NCBI GenBank assembly: GCA_010092775.1
Contig: JAADYZ010000187.1
Coordinates: forward strand, 1 to 5,135
Source of the DNA: Chloroflexota bacterium
Lineage (GTDB): Bacteria; Chloroflexota; Anaerolineae; Aggregatilineales; UBA3940
Length of the DNA stretch: 5,135 nucleotides
Reading direction: 5' to 3'
The notes beneath the pieces are model-generated. The model ran no database searches. It was not told where the DNA came from and was given only the letters and a program-made list of their open reading frames with translations. The position numbers were made by a program, and so were the translations under genes. Positions 1 through 5,119 of the stretch are shown piece after piece (the first letter of the stretch is position 1; every line of letters begins with the position of its first letter).

Positions 1-2
1 AA

Positions 3-23
3 GCCGACCTGGCTGGTGTATGA
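3..23 (+). CDS. C-terminal end of an upstream gene (partial)
   Basis: In the frame starting at base 3 the sequence reads ADLAGV followed by a TGA stop at 21-23. That stop overlaps the ATG of the lipoprotein gene at 20-22 in an ATGA arrangement. Four-base stop/start overlaps are typical of translationally coupled genes in one operon, and the downstream gene has no obvious Shine-Dalgarno sequence of its own, which fits coupling. Only six residues are visible, so the product cannot be named and the reading remains tentative. Confidence 0.35.
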   Translation, partial: ADLAGV

Positions 24-1378
24 GGCAGCGCTGGGTCTTCTGCCGTTGCGGCCTTGCCCTGCTCGCACTCGTCGGGCTGTTCGGTTTGAGCGCCTGCGCT
101 GTAGCCGTAGACAATGAACCCCTCGCACCTGATCTATTCACACTGCCGCCGGGTACTTTCGTCCATACAGCAACGCCCGAACCAACACCCACCCTCACCG
201 AGACGCCCAGCCCCGAAGCGACCACCCCACCCCCAGCAATCACCCTGGCTGACCCGGTCGGTGTGGAGGCACTACGCGAACTGTGGACCTGGGAGGATAT
301 TTCGCGACCTGCTTCTGCGGCGGTCGCCGGTGACCGGCTGGCAATCATCATGGCTGATGGTCGCTTTGTGTGGGTGGGTACGCAAAACGGACGGGTCGAA
401 TCGAGTGCGGTGCTGTGGAACGAATTGGGCTTGGGCGAATCTAGTGGGCAGATCGTGACAGATGGGATCATGGCGGTTGCGGCGGCCGTCGAGACTCGGC
501 TGGACGAAGAAAGTGGTGCGACATCCACCCGCACACGGCTCGTGGCCTTCAATGCCGAGGCCGAGGAGATGTGGGCGCTACCGCTGCTGGACAACCGCCA
601 ATCCTATCATGTAGCCCTGACCCCCTTCTCCGTCGTGATCGGCACCGGCCCCTACGGCTTCGATGATGACCAACTGGTGGCTTACGACCGGCTGCGCGGC
701 GATCCACTGTGGGACGCTGCGGTGAGTGGGCGTCAAATTAATGAAGAAGGTGAACTGATCGATGCGGGGCCAGTCGGCTTCAGCCGCTTGATTCATGATG
801 GATCGCGGCTCTTCGCCCTGATCAACGATCCGATTGGCGCGGGGGCAGCCGCCTTCGATCTGCGTAATGGCGAGCGCTTGTGGCATTTCACATTGGAGGG
901 GCTGACCTTACCGGGCAATCTGGTTTTGGGTGATCAGTCTTTGTATGTGCTAACGCAGCAGCGTGTCCTGGCCATTGACACCCTTGATGGGAGCATCCGC
1001 TGGGAATCGGCCCTGCTGGGGGCCAGCGAAGCCGGTCTTGCCTGGGATCAGGGTCGGCTCTATATGGCCTTGCAGCCAGGCGAAGCGCAGGGCTTCCGAC
1101 CGGGCATGGTCAGCCTGGAGAGCGAGAATGGGCAAACAGTCTGGAGCGAACTAGATGGTTTCCTGGTAGATCCGCTGGCCGTCGGGCGTGAGGTGATCTG
1201 GACCCTTGCGCGTGATTTCGATGCGGGCGAGGTCTACTTGATCGGCCTGGATTTGCGCGACGGCGGCGAACGAGTTCGTCTGTTGATCGACGGGGAACCG
1301 GATGGTAGCTACCAATTGTTAAGTGTGGGTCAGCGGGTGTACATTTTAGGAGAAGACCTCAGCGCCTACGGCTACTAG
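20..1378 (+). CDS. Lipoprotein with PQQ-like (BamB-type) beta-propeller
   Basis: This is a 452-residue exported protein, probably lipid-anchored on the outer face of the membrane. The N-terminus has basic residues (MRQR), a hydrophobic stretch, and a lipobox L23-S-A-C26, so C26 would be the acylated cysteine. Residues about 45-75 form a Thr/Pro/Glu-rich linker. The rest contains regularly spaced strand motifs of the PQQ-like type (hydrophobic run, D/N, short turn with G, then W or an aliphatic): about 116-132, 174-189, 219-235, 276-292, 316-332, 363-378 and 407-423. This suggests a seven- or eight-bladed propeller. Such domains serve as binding scaffolds (as in BamB) or in quinoprotein enzymes; no cofactor-binding residues are recognised here, so a scaffold or sensor role is the inference. 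The ATG overlaps the stop of the upstream gene and directly precedes a credible signal peptide, supporting this start, although the frame stays open to the window edge. The ClbS-like gene follows after 12 bases. Confidence 0.85.
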   Translation: MRQRWVFCRCGLALLALVGLFGLSACAVAVDNEPLAPDLFTLPPGTFVHTATPEPTPTLTETPSPEATTPPPAITLADPVGVEALRELWTWEDISRPASAAVAGDRLAIIMADGRFVWVGTQNGRVESSAVLWNELGLGESSGQIVTDGIMAVAAAVETRLDEESGATSTRTRLVAFNAEAEEMWALPLLDNRQSYHVALTPFSVVIGTGPYGFDDDQLVAYDRLRGDPLWDAAVSGRQINEEGELIDAGPVGFSRLIHDGSRLFALINDPIGAGAAAFDLRNGERLWHFTLEGLTLPGNLVLGDQSLYVLTQQRVLAIDTLDGSIRWESALLGASEAGLAWDQGRLYMALQPGEAQGFRPGMVSLESENGQTVWSELDGFLVDPLAVGREVIWTLARDFDAGEVYLIGLDLRDGGERVRLLIDGEPDGSYQLLSVGQRVYILGEDLSAYGY

Positions 1379-1381
1379 GAG
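1377..1381 (+). promoter_or_regulatory. Shine-Dalgarno AGGAG overlapping the upstream stop codon
   Basis: AGGAG begins inside the TAG stop of the lipoprotein gene and ends nine bases before the ATG at 1391. It fixes the start of the ClbS-like gene and shows that this gene is tightly packed behind, and probably co-transcribed with, the lipoprotein gene. Confidence 0.75.
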
Positions 1382-1390
1382 TGCTCCACG

Positions 1391-1903
1391 ATGGCTCGCC
1401 CCAAATCGAAAGACGAACTACTTCAAGACATTCACGATCGCTACGCCGCCCTGCACAAAGAACTCGACAAGCTCAGCCCGCAGCAGATGATTGATCCTGG
1501 GGTGGTGGGCGAGTGGTCGGTCAAAGACGTGCTGGCCCATCTCTTTGCCTGGCAGCAGATGTGCCTGGGCTGGTATCGCACAGGCCTCGCTGGTGAGACC
1601 CCCAAGACCCCCACTGAAAAATACACCTGGAGGCAAACTCCGGAACTCAACCAAGAGATTTACGAGACCTACCGCGCCCACCCCTTGGCGGACGTTCAGC
1701 GCGATTTTGAAGCCTCACACCGTGAGACCGTCACGCTGATCGAAGGCATCTCCAATGCGGATTTGTTCAACAAGAAGGTCTACGCCTGGCCCAAATCGAC
1801 CACGCTCGGGTCCTACTTCATCTCGGCGACTTGCAGCCACTATGATTGGGCGCGCAAGGAGATCCGCAAAGGGATGAAAGCCAAAGCTGCCGCTCAATCA
1901 TAG
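1391..1903 (+). CDS. ClbS/DfsB (DUF1706) family four-helix-bundle protein
   Basis: This is a 170-residue cytoplasmic protein, the usual length for the family. The N-terminus MARPKSKDELLQDI matches the typical start (small/Pro/Lys, then a 'K-E-L-L' helix). The second conserved block, E41-W42-S-V-K-D-V-L-A-H-L to W54, is the signature helix of DinB/DUF1706 bundles. Further family blocks are TPELNQEIYE (83-92) and the C-terminal YAWPKSTTLGSYF to SHYDWARKEIRK (131-160). The best-known member, ClbS of colibactin-producing E. coli, is a cyclopropane hydrolase that inactivates the DNA-alkylating warhead in the producer. Most members are uncharacterised, and no colibactin-like cluster is visible, so the substrate is unknown. 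The gene sits 12 bases behind the lipoprotein gene with AGGAG as ribosome binding site, and its stop lies 11 bases from the stop of convergent ada. Confidence 0.85.
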   Translation: MARPKSKDELLQDIHDRYAALHKELDKLSPQQMIDPGVVGEWSVKDVLAHLFAWQQMCLGWYRTGLAGETPKTPTEKYTWRQTPELNQEIYETYRAHPLADVQRDFEASHRETVTLIEGISNADLFNKKVYAWPKSTTLGSYFISATCSHYDWARKEIRKGMKAKAAAQS

Positions 1904-1911
1904 TCGCCACA

Positions 1912-1921
1912 GGCCTAGGCC
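1912..1921. repeat. 10-bp palindrome between convergent stops
   Basis: GGCCTAGGCC is a perfect palindrome. It spans the ada stop codon (complement of 1915-1917) and most of the gap to the ClbS-like gene. It has no loop and no T-tract on either side, so it is not a convincing intrinsic terminator. It is recorded because it is the only symmetry in the 11-base convergent junction. Confidence 0.4.
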
Positions 1922-2955
1922 ATCGATTGCTCATGCTCAAGCAGCCAGCGCTTACGTGCGATCCCGCCGCCATAGCCGGTTAGATCACCGTTCGAACCAA
2001 TCACCCGATGGCAAGGGATGATGATCGCCAGTTGGTTGGCTCCATTGGCGCGGGCCACTGCTCTCACTGCTGAGGGCTGGTCGATAGCAGCGGCGATCTG
2101 GGCGTAACTACGCGTCTGACCGGGTGGGATCGCGATGAGTTGCTCCCACACAGCCTGTTGGAAGGGCGTACCCAGATCGGCCAGCGGGGTCTTGAAGGTG
2201 GCGCGATCTCCGGCGAAGTAGTGTGAAAGCTCCGCTTCGATCTGCGACAAAATCGCGTTTGAGCCAGGCACGATGCCAACCTTGTGGCGCTGCCGCAGGC
2301 GTTCCACCTCGCGTTCCAGGCCGCGCCGGTCGACGAACTCGAGCAAATAGAGTGCCTCGACATCGCCCATCGCGATCATCGGCCCAAGCGGCGTATCGAT
2401 CCAGGCGGCATGCAGCACCTTGGTTTGATCAGCCTGAGACGGAGCCGCCCCCATGATGCGACTGAAGGCATCGCGGAAGCCACTGCCCGATTCGTACCCG
2501 GCTGCAAGCTGCGCGTCGATCACTGTCGTCCCGCTTCGTATCTGCTTCATCGCCAAACCGAGGCGGCGAGCACGCGCATATTCGATGAAGGTCATCCCGA
2601 AACGCTGCTTGAACTGGCGGCGTGCCGTCGAAGGATCGATGTGCAGAGTGCGCAGGTCTGCGTTGCGCCAGTGATGTTCTGGGTCCGCCTCCACGGCGGC
2701 GACCAACTGCCGGATAGTCTCCGATTCCTGGTTGGGATAAGAAAGCGGTTGGCAGCGCTTGCAGGGTCGATAGCCTGCCAGCAGCGCCTCTTGCGCATTG
2801 GGATAGAACTCGCAGTTCTCGAATTTGGGCTTGCGGGCGGGGCAGGTTGGGCGACAAAAAATACCCGTGCTGCGCACGCCGACATAGAAGATGCCTTCAT
2901 AATCGGCATCTTTGTTGAGCAAAGCTTGGTAGTATTCTTCTGGGCTGGCAAGCAT
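1915..2955 (-). CDS. ada: Bifunctional DNA methyltransferase / transcriptional regulator Ada
   Basis: This 346-residue protein has all three Ada modules; E. coli Ada has 354. Residues 5-70 are the zinc-binding N-Ada domain with C34, C38, C65 and C68 (FCRPTCPA and CKRC). By alignment C34 corresponds to the cysteine that accepts methyl groups from DNA methylphosphotriesters. Residues about 80-172 are an AraC-type helix-turn-helix region (DPSTARRQFKQRFGMTFIEY, then a second helix pair ending GAAPSQ). Residues about 183-343 are the O6-alkylguanine-DNA alkyltransferase domain, with the active-site motif IPCHRV (C315), an arginine-finger candidate R298 and the GYGGGIARKRWLL tail. Both suicide cysteines are present, so repair and methylation-triggered activation should both be possible. 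The ATG at 2955 is preceded by AGAGAGG, four bases away. Its promoter region carries an extended -10 without a good -35, as expected for an activator-dependent autoregulated gene. No alkB or alkA homologue adjoins it. Confidence 0.95.
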   Translation of the reverse strand: MLASPEEYYQALLNKDADYEGIFYVGVRSTGIFCRPTCPARKPKFENCEFYPNAQEALLAGYRPCKRCQPLSYPNQESETIRQLVAAVEADPEHHWRNADLRTLHIDPSTARRQFKQRFGMTFIEYARARRLGLAMKQIRSGTTVIDAQLAAGYESGSGFRDAFSRIMGAAPSQADQTKVLHAAWIDTPLGPMIAMGDVEALYLLEFVDRRGLEREVERLRQRHKVGIVPGSNAILSQIEAELSHYFAGDRATFKTPLADLGTPFQQAVWEQLIAIPPGQTRSYAQIAAAIDQPSAVRAVARANGANQLAIIIPCHRVIGSNGDLTGYGGGIARKRWLLEHEQSMA

Positions 2956-2991
2956 GGCACCTCTCTTTCTGCTAACAACACAAGGACTCGA

Positions 2992-3000
2992 ATCATAGCA
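2992..3000 (-). promoter_or_regulatory. Extended -10 element of the ada promoter
   Basis: On the minus strand TGCTATGAT reads as an extended -10 (TGn plus TATGAT, five of six matches to consensus). Transcription would start near 2985, giving a leader of about 30 bases before the ada ATG. At 16-18 bases upstream no hexamer resembles TTGACA; the sequence there is GATCT-like. A strong -10 with a poor -35 suggests activator dependence, which is known for ada promoters in proteobacteria. Confidence 0.5.
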
Positions 3001-3003
3001 AAT

Positions 3004-3015
3004 TGCGGCGCCGCA
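3004..3015. repeat. 12-bp perfect palindrome in the ada core promoter
   Basis: TGCGGCGCCGCA is a perfect inverted repeat lying just upstream of the proposed ada -10, roughly at -19 to -30. A protein bound here would contact the spacer and -35 zone. It does not match the E. coli Ada box (AAT-N6-GCAA), so it may be an operator for another regulator or chance GC symmetry. Confidence 0.45.
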
Positions 3016-3023
3016 GATCGCCG

Positions 3024-3042
3024 AAAATCAGGCGTTGATTTT
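3024..3042. repeat. 7-bp inverted repeat with 5-base spacer upstream of ada
   Basis: AAAATCA (3024-3030) and TGATTTT (3036-3042) are exact reverse complements around GGCGT. The centre lies near -48 relative to the proposed ada start, a usual place for a class I/II activator site. It is also about 57 bases upstream of the nearest -35 of the opposite gene. The arms are AT-rich within a GC-rich genome. It could be a dimeric activator site, but no known regulator is recognised. Confidence 0.4.
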
Positions 3043-3089
3043 TCGAACGAAGCGCTGATTGACATCGCAAGCTACGTACTATCCCCCAG

Positions 3090-3119
3090 TTGACAGACAG
3101 GTTGACAGGCCTTTACAAT
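3090..3119 (+). promoter_or_regulatory. Promoter P1 for the Cys-rich small protein
   Basis: A perfect -35 TTGACA at 3090-3095 is followed, after an 18-base spacer, by TACAAT at 3114-3119 (five of six matches to TATAAT). Transcription would start near 3126, about 35 bases before the ATG at 3161. It is interlocked with a second candidate promoter displaced by 12 bases. Confidence 0.55.
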
Positions 3120-3130
3120 GAGAATATGAC
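3102..3130 (+). promoter_or_regulatory. Promoter P2 for the Cys-rich small protein
   Basis: A second perfect TTGACA at 3102-3107 has a 17-base spacer to TATGAC at 3125-3130 (four of six matches). The -35 copies belong to an 8-base direct repeat, GTTGACAG at 3089-3096 and 3101-3108, with a 12-base period. P1 and P2 overlap, so RNA polymerase could use only one at a time. Confidence 0.45.
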
Positions 3131-3148
3131 GGACCTTTCCAACCCAAT

Positions 3149-3152
3149 GGAG
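3149..3152 (+). promoter_or_regulatory. Shine-Dalgarno GGAG deciding the start at 3161
   Basis: GGAG ends eight bases before ATG 3161. The nearby ATG at 3147 is out of frame with the cysteine-rich protein, so 3161 is the start supported by both spacing and frame. Confidence 0.65.
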
Positions 3153-3160
3153 TATTCACG

Positions 3161-3391
3161 ATGTCCGGTGAATCATGCGATTTTCTAGACGGCTGCCCCA
3201 TGTTCAAGTACTTCTCGAAGTCTGCACAGGCGATCTATGCCTATACCTACTGCAAAGGGGACTTCACCCAATGCGCGCGGTACAGCCGCCGGATGCGTGG
3301 TGAGGAGGTCCCACCTTGTTTGCTGCCCCAAGGGTTTAATCTGTGGGACCCTGAGATGGAAATGCCTCCGACGGAGTTTCACTTATCGTAG
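3161..3391 (+). CDS. Small cysteine-rich protein of unknown function
   Basis: This is a 76-residue soluble protein with no signal peptide or membrane segment. Cysteines lie at 6, 12, 31, 38 and 53. The first four form C-x5-C-x18-C-x6-C within the pattern C-D-F-L-D-G-C-P-M-F, then Y-C-K-G-D-F-T-Q-C-A-R-Y, followed by VPPCLLPQGF. From memory, this resembles short uncharacterised bacterial proteins and domain tails with 'CxFF ... YCxG ... CARY ... VPxxLxP'; that resemblance was not checked by search. Four regularly placed cysteines suggest a metal or iron-sulfur site, or a redox switch; this is inference. It has its own strong tandem promoters and a good ribosome binding site, and is divergent from ada across a 205-base regulatory region. 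The coding call rests on those signals and on the motif. Confidence 0.8.
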   Translation: MSGESCDFLDGCPMFKYFSKSAQAIYAYTYCKGDFTQCARYSRRMRGEEVPPCLLPQGFNLWDPEMEMPPTEFHLS

Positions 3392-3652
3392 GCCAAGCCT
3401 GCACGCTTCGATCCAGGAAACGTCAGCGAACTGTGCTCCGCTTGCTGATCTATTCAATACGATTGGCCATTGTTGTGCGGAGACCCTTTGTATGTCTCAA
3501 GGGGGCAGTCTGCTTGGATTGATATGTCCTTGTGTTACAGGCGCGGTGGGATGATCGTCTTTTCAGTCTCATGCTGTGTTGCACTATCATAGCTCCATCC
3601 TAGGATGGAGCCCCATTTTCGGTAATACGCATAATAATCACCTGATCTATTT
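3392..3652. other. Non-coding stretch between the Cys-rich gene and the NADAR gene
   Basis: No supported gene lies in these 261 bases. A plus-strand reading frame enters from inside the cysteine-rich gene and ends at 3554, but it has no start signal of its own and no recognisable protein. The stretch is visibly less GC-rich than its surroundings toward the right end. It contains one perfect 20-bp palindrome (3592-3611). No tRNA or riboswitch fold was recognised. Confidence 0.6.
3592..3611. terminator. 20-bp perfect palindrome, possible terminator hairpin
   Basis: GCTCCATCCT (3592-3601) and AGGATGGAGC (3602-3611) are exact reverse complements. As RNA this can form an eight-pair stem with a CTAG loop. 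On the plus strand it is followed by CCCATTTTC, a weak T-run, so it could end transcription from the cysteine-rich gene about 200 bases upstream. On the minus strand it lies about 41 bases past the NADAR stop without a T-run. A DNA-binding site is an alternative. Confidence 0.45.
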
Positions 3653-4108
3653 CTAAGTCAGTTCGTCCTGCTCGCTCAGGATGGTCCGCGTCTCCATCAG
3701 AATGATGCCCAGCATGTTCTTGCCGGTCCCGTCTGCGCCGCTACCCCAATAGCGATCCTTGGGGGCGTTCTCAACGATCAGCGCGTCGCCGGTGGCCAGC
3801 AGAATCTCACGGATGTCGGCGTGTGTCTCGAATTTGGCCAACACCGCCCGGCGCATCACATCGTCTTTGACCTCCTCCCAATCTGGGCGCAGTGGGCGGC
3901 TGCGGTCACGCCCGATGCTCGCGGCCTGCTTGGGGGTGCGGGCCTGCCGCACCGCCTCCATATCATCGGGCGAACCGAGAAACTTCATCGATTGGAAGTA
4001 ATGCTCGCTGGTGCGATAGTACAGGCCGTCGATTTCGATCCCATGCGGCGAGAAATTCGAGAAGCAGCCGTAAGGCTTCTCGCGGGCACTGTAGAAGTAG
4101 ATGGTCAT
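3653..4108 (-). CDS. NADAR (YbiA/DUF1768) family N-glycosidase-like protein
   Basis: This 151-residue cytoplasmic protein carries the family blocks: FSNFS (16-20), SEHYFQSMKF (34-43), DWEEVKDDVMRRAVLAKF (76-93) and KDRYWGSGADGTGKNMLG (117-134). Length is normal for single-domain NADAR proteins, and the usual acidic (E35), lysine (K42) and Asn/Gly positions are kept, so it looks active. E. coli YbiA hydrolyses N-glycosidic bonds of early riboflavin-pathway intermediates. Other NADAR proteins remove ADP-ribose from guanine in DNA and act as antitoxins to DarT1. No DarT-like toxin is seen nearby, so the substrate is open. The start is set at ATG 4108 because AAGGTGG (4116-4122, minus strand) ends seven bases from it. 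A TTG three bases further upstream is in frame but too close to that site. The gene is divergent from the DUF4397 gene. Confidence 0.9.
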   Translation of the reverse strand: MTIYFYSAREKPYGCFSNFSPHGIEIDGLYYRTSEHYFQSMKFLGSPDDMEAVRQARTPKQAASIGRDRSRPLRPDWEEVKDDVMRRAVLAKFETHADIREILLATGDALIVENAPKDRYWGSGADGTGKNMLGIILMETRTILSEQDELT

Positions 4109-4115
4109 CAAAAAG

Positions 4116-4122
4116 CCACCTT
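4116..4122 (-). promoter_or_regulatory. Shine-Dalgarno AAGGTGG of the NADAR gene
   Basis: Read on the minus strand, AAGGTGG is seven bases upstream of ATG 4108 and only four from the in-frame TTG at 4111. This favours the ATG as the real start. Confidence 0.65.
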
Positions 4123-4223
4123 GATTCGTCTAAACCTGACTCATCCTATCCTGCCACGCCTGCCGGGATTTCGCTATGCGCCGAAACGCGACAAGATCGT
4201 TATCTTCATCGCAGCGCAAACTG

Positions 4224-4240
4224 TGCTATCATTAAGATAG
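4224..4240 (+). promoter_or_regulatory. Extended -10 with inverted repeat upstream of the DUF4397 gene
   Basis: TGC plus TATCAT (4224-4232) forms an extended -10 with five of six matches, placing a start near 4239 and a leader of about 40 bases. The best -35 at a suitable distance is TTCATC, only three of six. The inverted repeat CTATC (4226-4230) / GATAG (4236-4240) with a five-base spacer overlaps the -10 and could be an operator. The same TGC-TATnAT form is used by the proposed ada promoter. Confidence 0.45.
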
Positions 4241-4264
4241 CCTGATTGCCTGCTAGCATGCACG

Positions 4265-4271
4265 AAAGGAG
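4265..4271 (+). promoter_or_regulatory. Shine-Dalgarno AAAGGAG of the DUF4397 gene
   Basis: AAAGGAG ends eight bases before ATG 4280, an ideal distance. It supports this start over an in-frame alternative further into the signal peptide. Confidence 0.75.
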
Positions 4272-4279
4272 CGGGCCGT

Positions 4280-5077
4280 ATGTCCAACCGGGTCCGTTTG
4301 ATTTTGGCCGTGTTGATCGGCCTGATGGTTGCTTCGATGCCTTTGATCGCCCGCGCGCAGACCGCCACCCCCGACGGTCCGTCTTATCTCTTGGCGTTCA
4401 ACTTCTCGCCCGACTCCGAGCCGGTGGATGTGTATGTGAACGGCCAGAAGGTCGGGGATATGCTGGCCTTTGGGGAAGGTTCCTTTCCGGTGCTCATCGA
4501 TGCTGGGCAGGCCTGGGTAGCCGTCTATGAAAGCGACAAACCGTTGACCGACGGCCCGGTGATCGACGGGGCAATTATCGTCGGTCCCAACGAGACTTAC
4601 GCCCTACCGATGATGAACCTGGCCAACCGCCTGCAAATCGGGTTGTATCCGATCCCGGTCTATGGATCGTTGGGTGAGAATCAGACGCGCACACAGTGGT
4701 TCAACGCTGTTCCGGAAGGGCCGCGCGTCGATATTCGGGATGTCAACGCCCAGACCACCTTCCTGGAGGCGCTGGGCTACGCCGAAGACCCGGTGACTTC
4801 GGGCAACTTCCCGGCGGGGACCTACAACTGGCAGTTTTGGACCAACAACGAGGTCATCGTGCCGGACTTCGTCGATGATCCAGATGCGCCGCCCCCAGCC
4901 CTGGCCTATGACTTGGGTGACCTGACACTTGAACCACAGGTTGTCTACTCCTTCTATCTGATCGGTCAACCGCGCTCTGGTGAGGTGCTGGCCTTTGTGC
5001 TGCCGATGCCCTTCGGCGGCGGCGATCCGGTGGACCCACCGATTGAGTTGATCGAAGAGGCCGAAGCAGAATCATAA
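4280..5077 (+). CDS. Secreted protein with two DUF4397-like repeats
   Basis: This 265-residue exported protein has a signal peptide at residues 1-26 (basic MSNRVR, hydrophobic core, cleavage after ARA) and a short TATPDGPS linker. Residues about 36-130 match the DUF4397 style: a hydrophobic strand, SPDSEPVDVYVNGQKV, an AFGEGSFPVLIDAGQAWVAVY block and a final strand. Residues about 147-235 look like a second, more divergent copy (VDIRDVN, FPAGTYNWQFW, YSFYLIGQ). The tail 246-265 is Pro- and acid-rich, with no sortase motif or membrane anchor, so the protein is probably released or held non-covalently. DUF4397 domains are common in cell-surface proteins with beta-sandwich folds; their function is unknown. 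The gene has its own promoter and ribosome binding site and is divergent from the NADAR gene. It is followed by a short hairpin. Confidence 0.85.
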   Translation: MSNRVRLILAVLIGLMVASMPLIARAQTATPDGPSYLLAFNFSPDSEPVDVYVNGQKVGDMLAFGEGSFPVLIDAGQAWVAVYESDKPLTDGPVIDGAIIVGPNETYALPMMNLANRLQIGLYPIPVYGSLGENQTRTQWFNAVPEGPRVDIRDVNAQTTFLEALGYAEDPVTSGNFPAGTYNWQFWTNNEVIVPDFVDDPDAPPPALAYDLGDLTLEPQVVYSFYLIGQPRSGEVLAFVLPMPFGGGDPVDPPIELIEEAEAES

Positions 5078-5102
5078 GCGGCAGGTCTCCCTACCTAATC
5101 GA

Positions 5103-5119
5103 CTGGCTGGGACAGCCAG
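5103..5119. terminator. Short hairpin after the DUF4397 gene
   Basis: CTGGCTG (5103-5109) and CAGCCAG (5113-5119) pair around a GGA loop, 25 bases after the stop. The position fits a terminator, but no T-run follows, so it may be a weak or factor-assisted one, or chance. Confidence 0.35.

Noticed and set aside
1418..1739. Alternative frames inside the ClbS-like gene on both strands
   Set aside because: They overlap a gene with family motifs along its whole length and have no start signals.
3058..3070. Near-match to the E. coli Ada box (ATT-N6-GCAA)
   Set aside because: It has one mismatch in a seven-base specification, faces away from ada and is far from its -10. Such matches are expected by chance.
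2284..3093. 269-residue open frame on the plus strand opposite ada
   Set aside because: It lies almost wholly antisense to a complete, motif-verified Ada gene and shows no family resemblance. Long antisense frames are common in GC-rich genes.
3237..3554. 105-residue plus-strand frame overlapping the Cys-rich gene
   Set aside because: It begins inside the Cys-rich gene without a ribosome binding site, and its sequence is not recognisable as a protein.
129..3651. CTGATCTATT occurring three times (129-138, 3445-3454, 3642-3651)
   Set aside because: It is ten bases only, in unrelated contexts (one inside a coding region), with no regular spacing or flanking similarity.
4207..4219. Near-match to the E. 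coli Ada box (CAT-N6-GCAA, containing AGCGCAA) before the DUF4397 gene
   Set aside because: It sits in the -35 zone of that promoter, but the match is imperfect and the gene is a secreted protein with no link to alkylation repair.
3821..4240. Plus-strand frames opposite the NADAR gene (3821-4240 and 3892-4245)
   Set aside because: They are antisense to a gene with all NADAR motifs, and are Arg/Pro/Ala-biased as expected of shadow frames.
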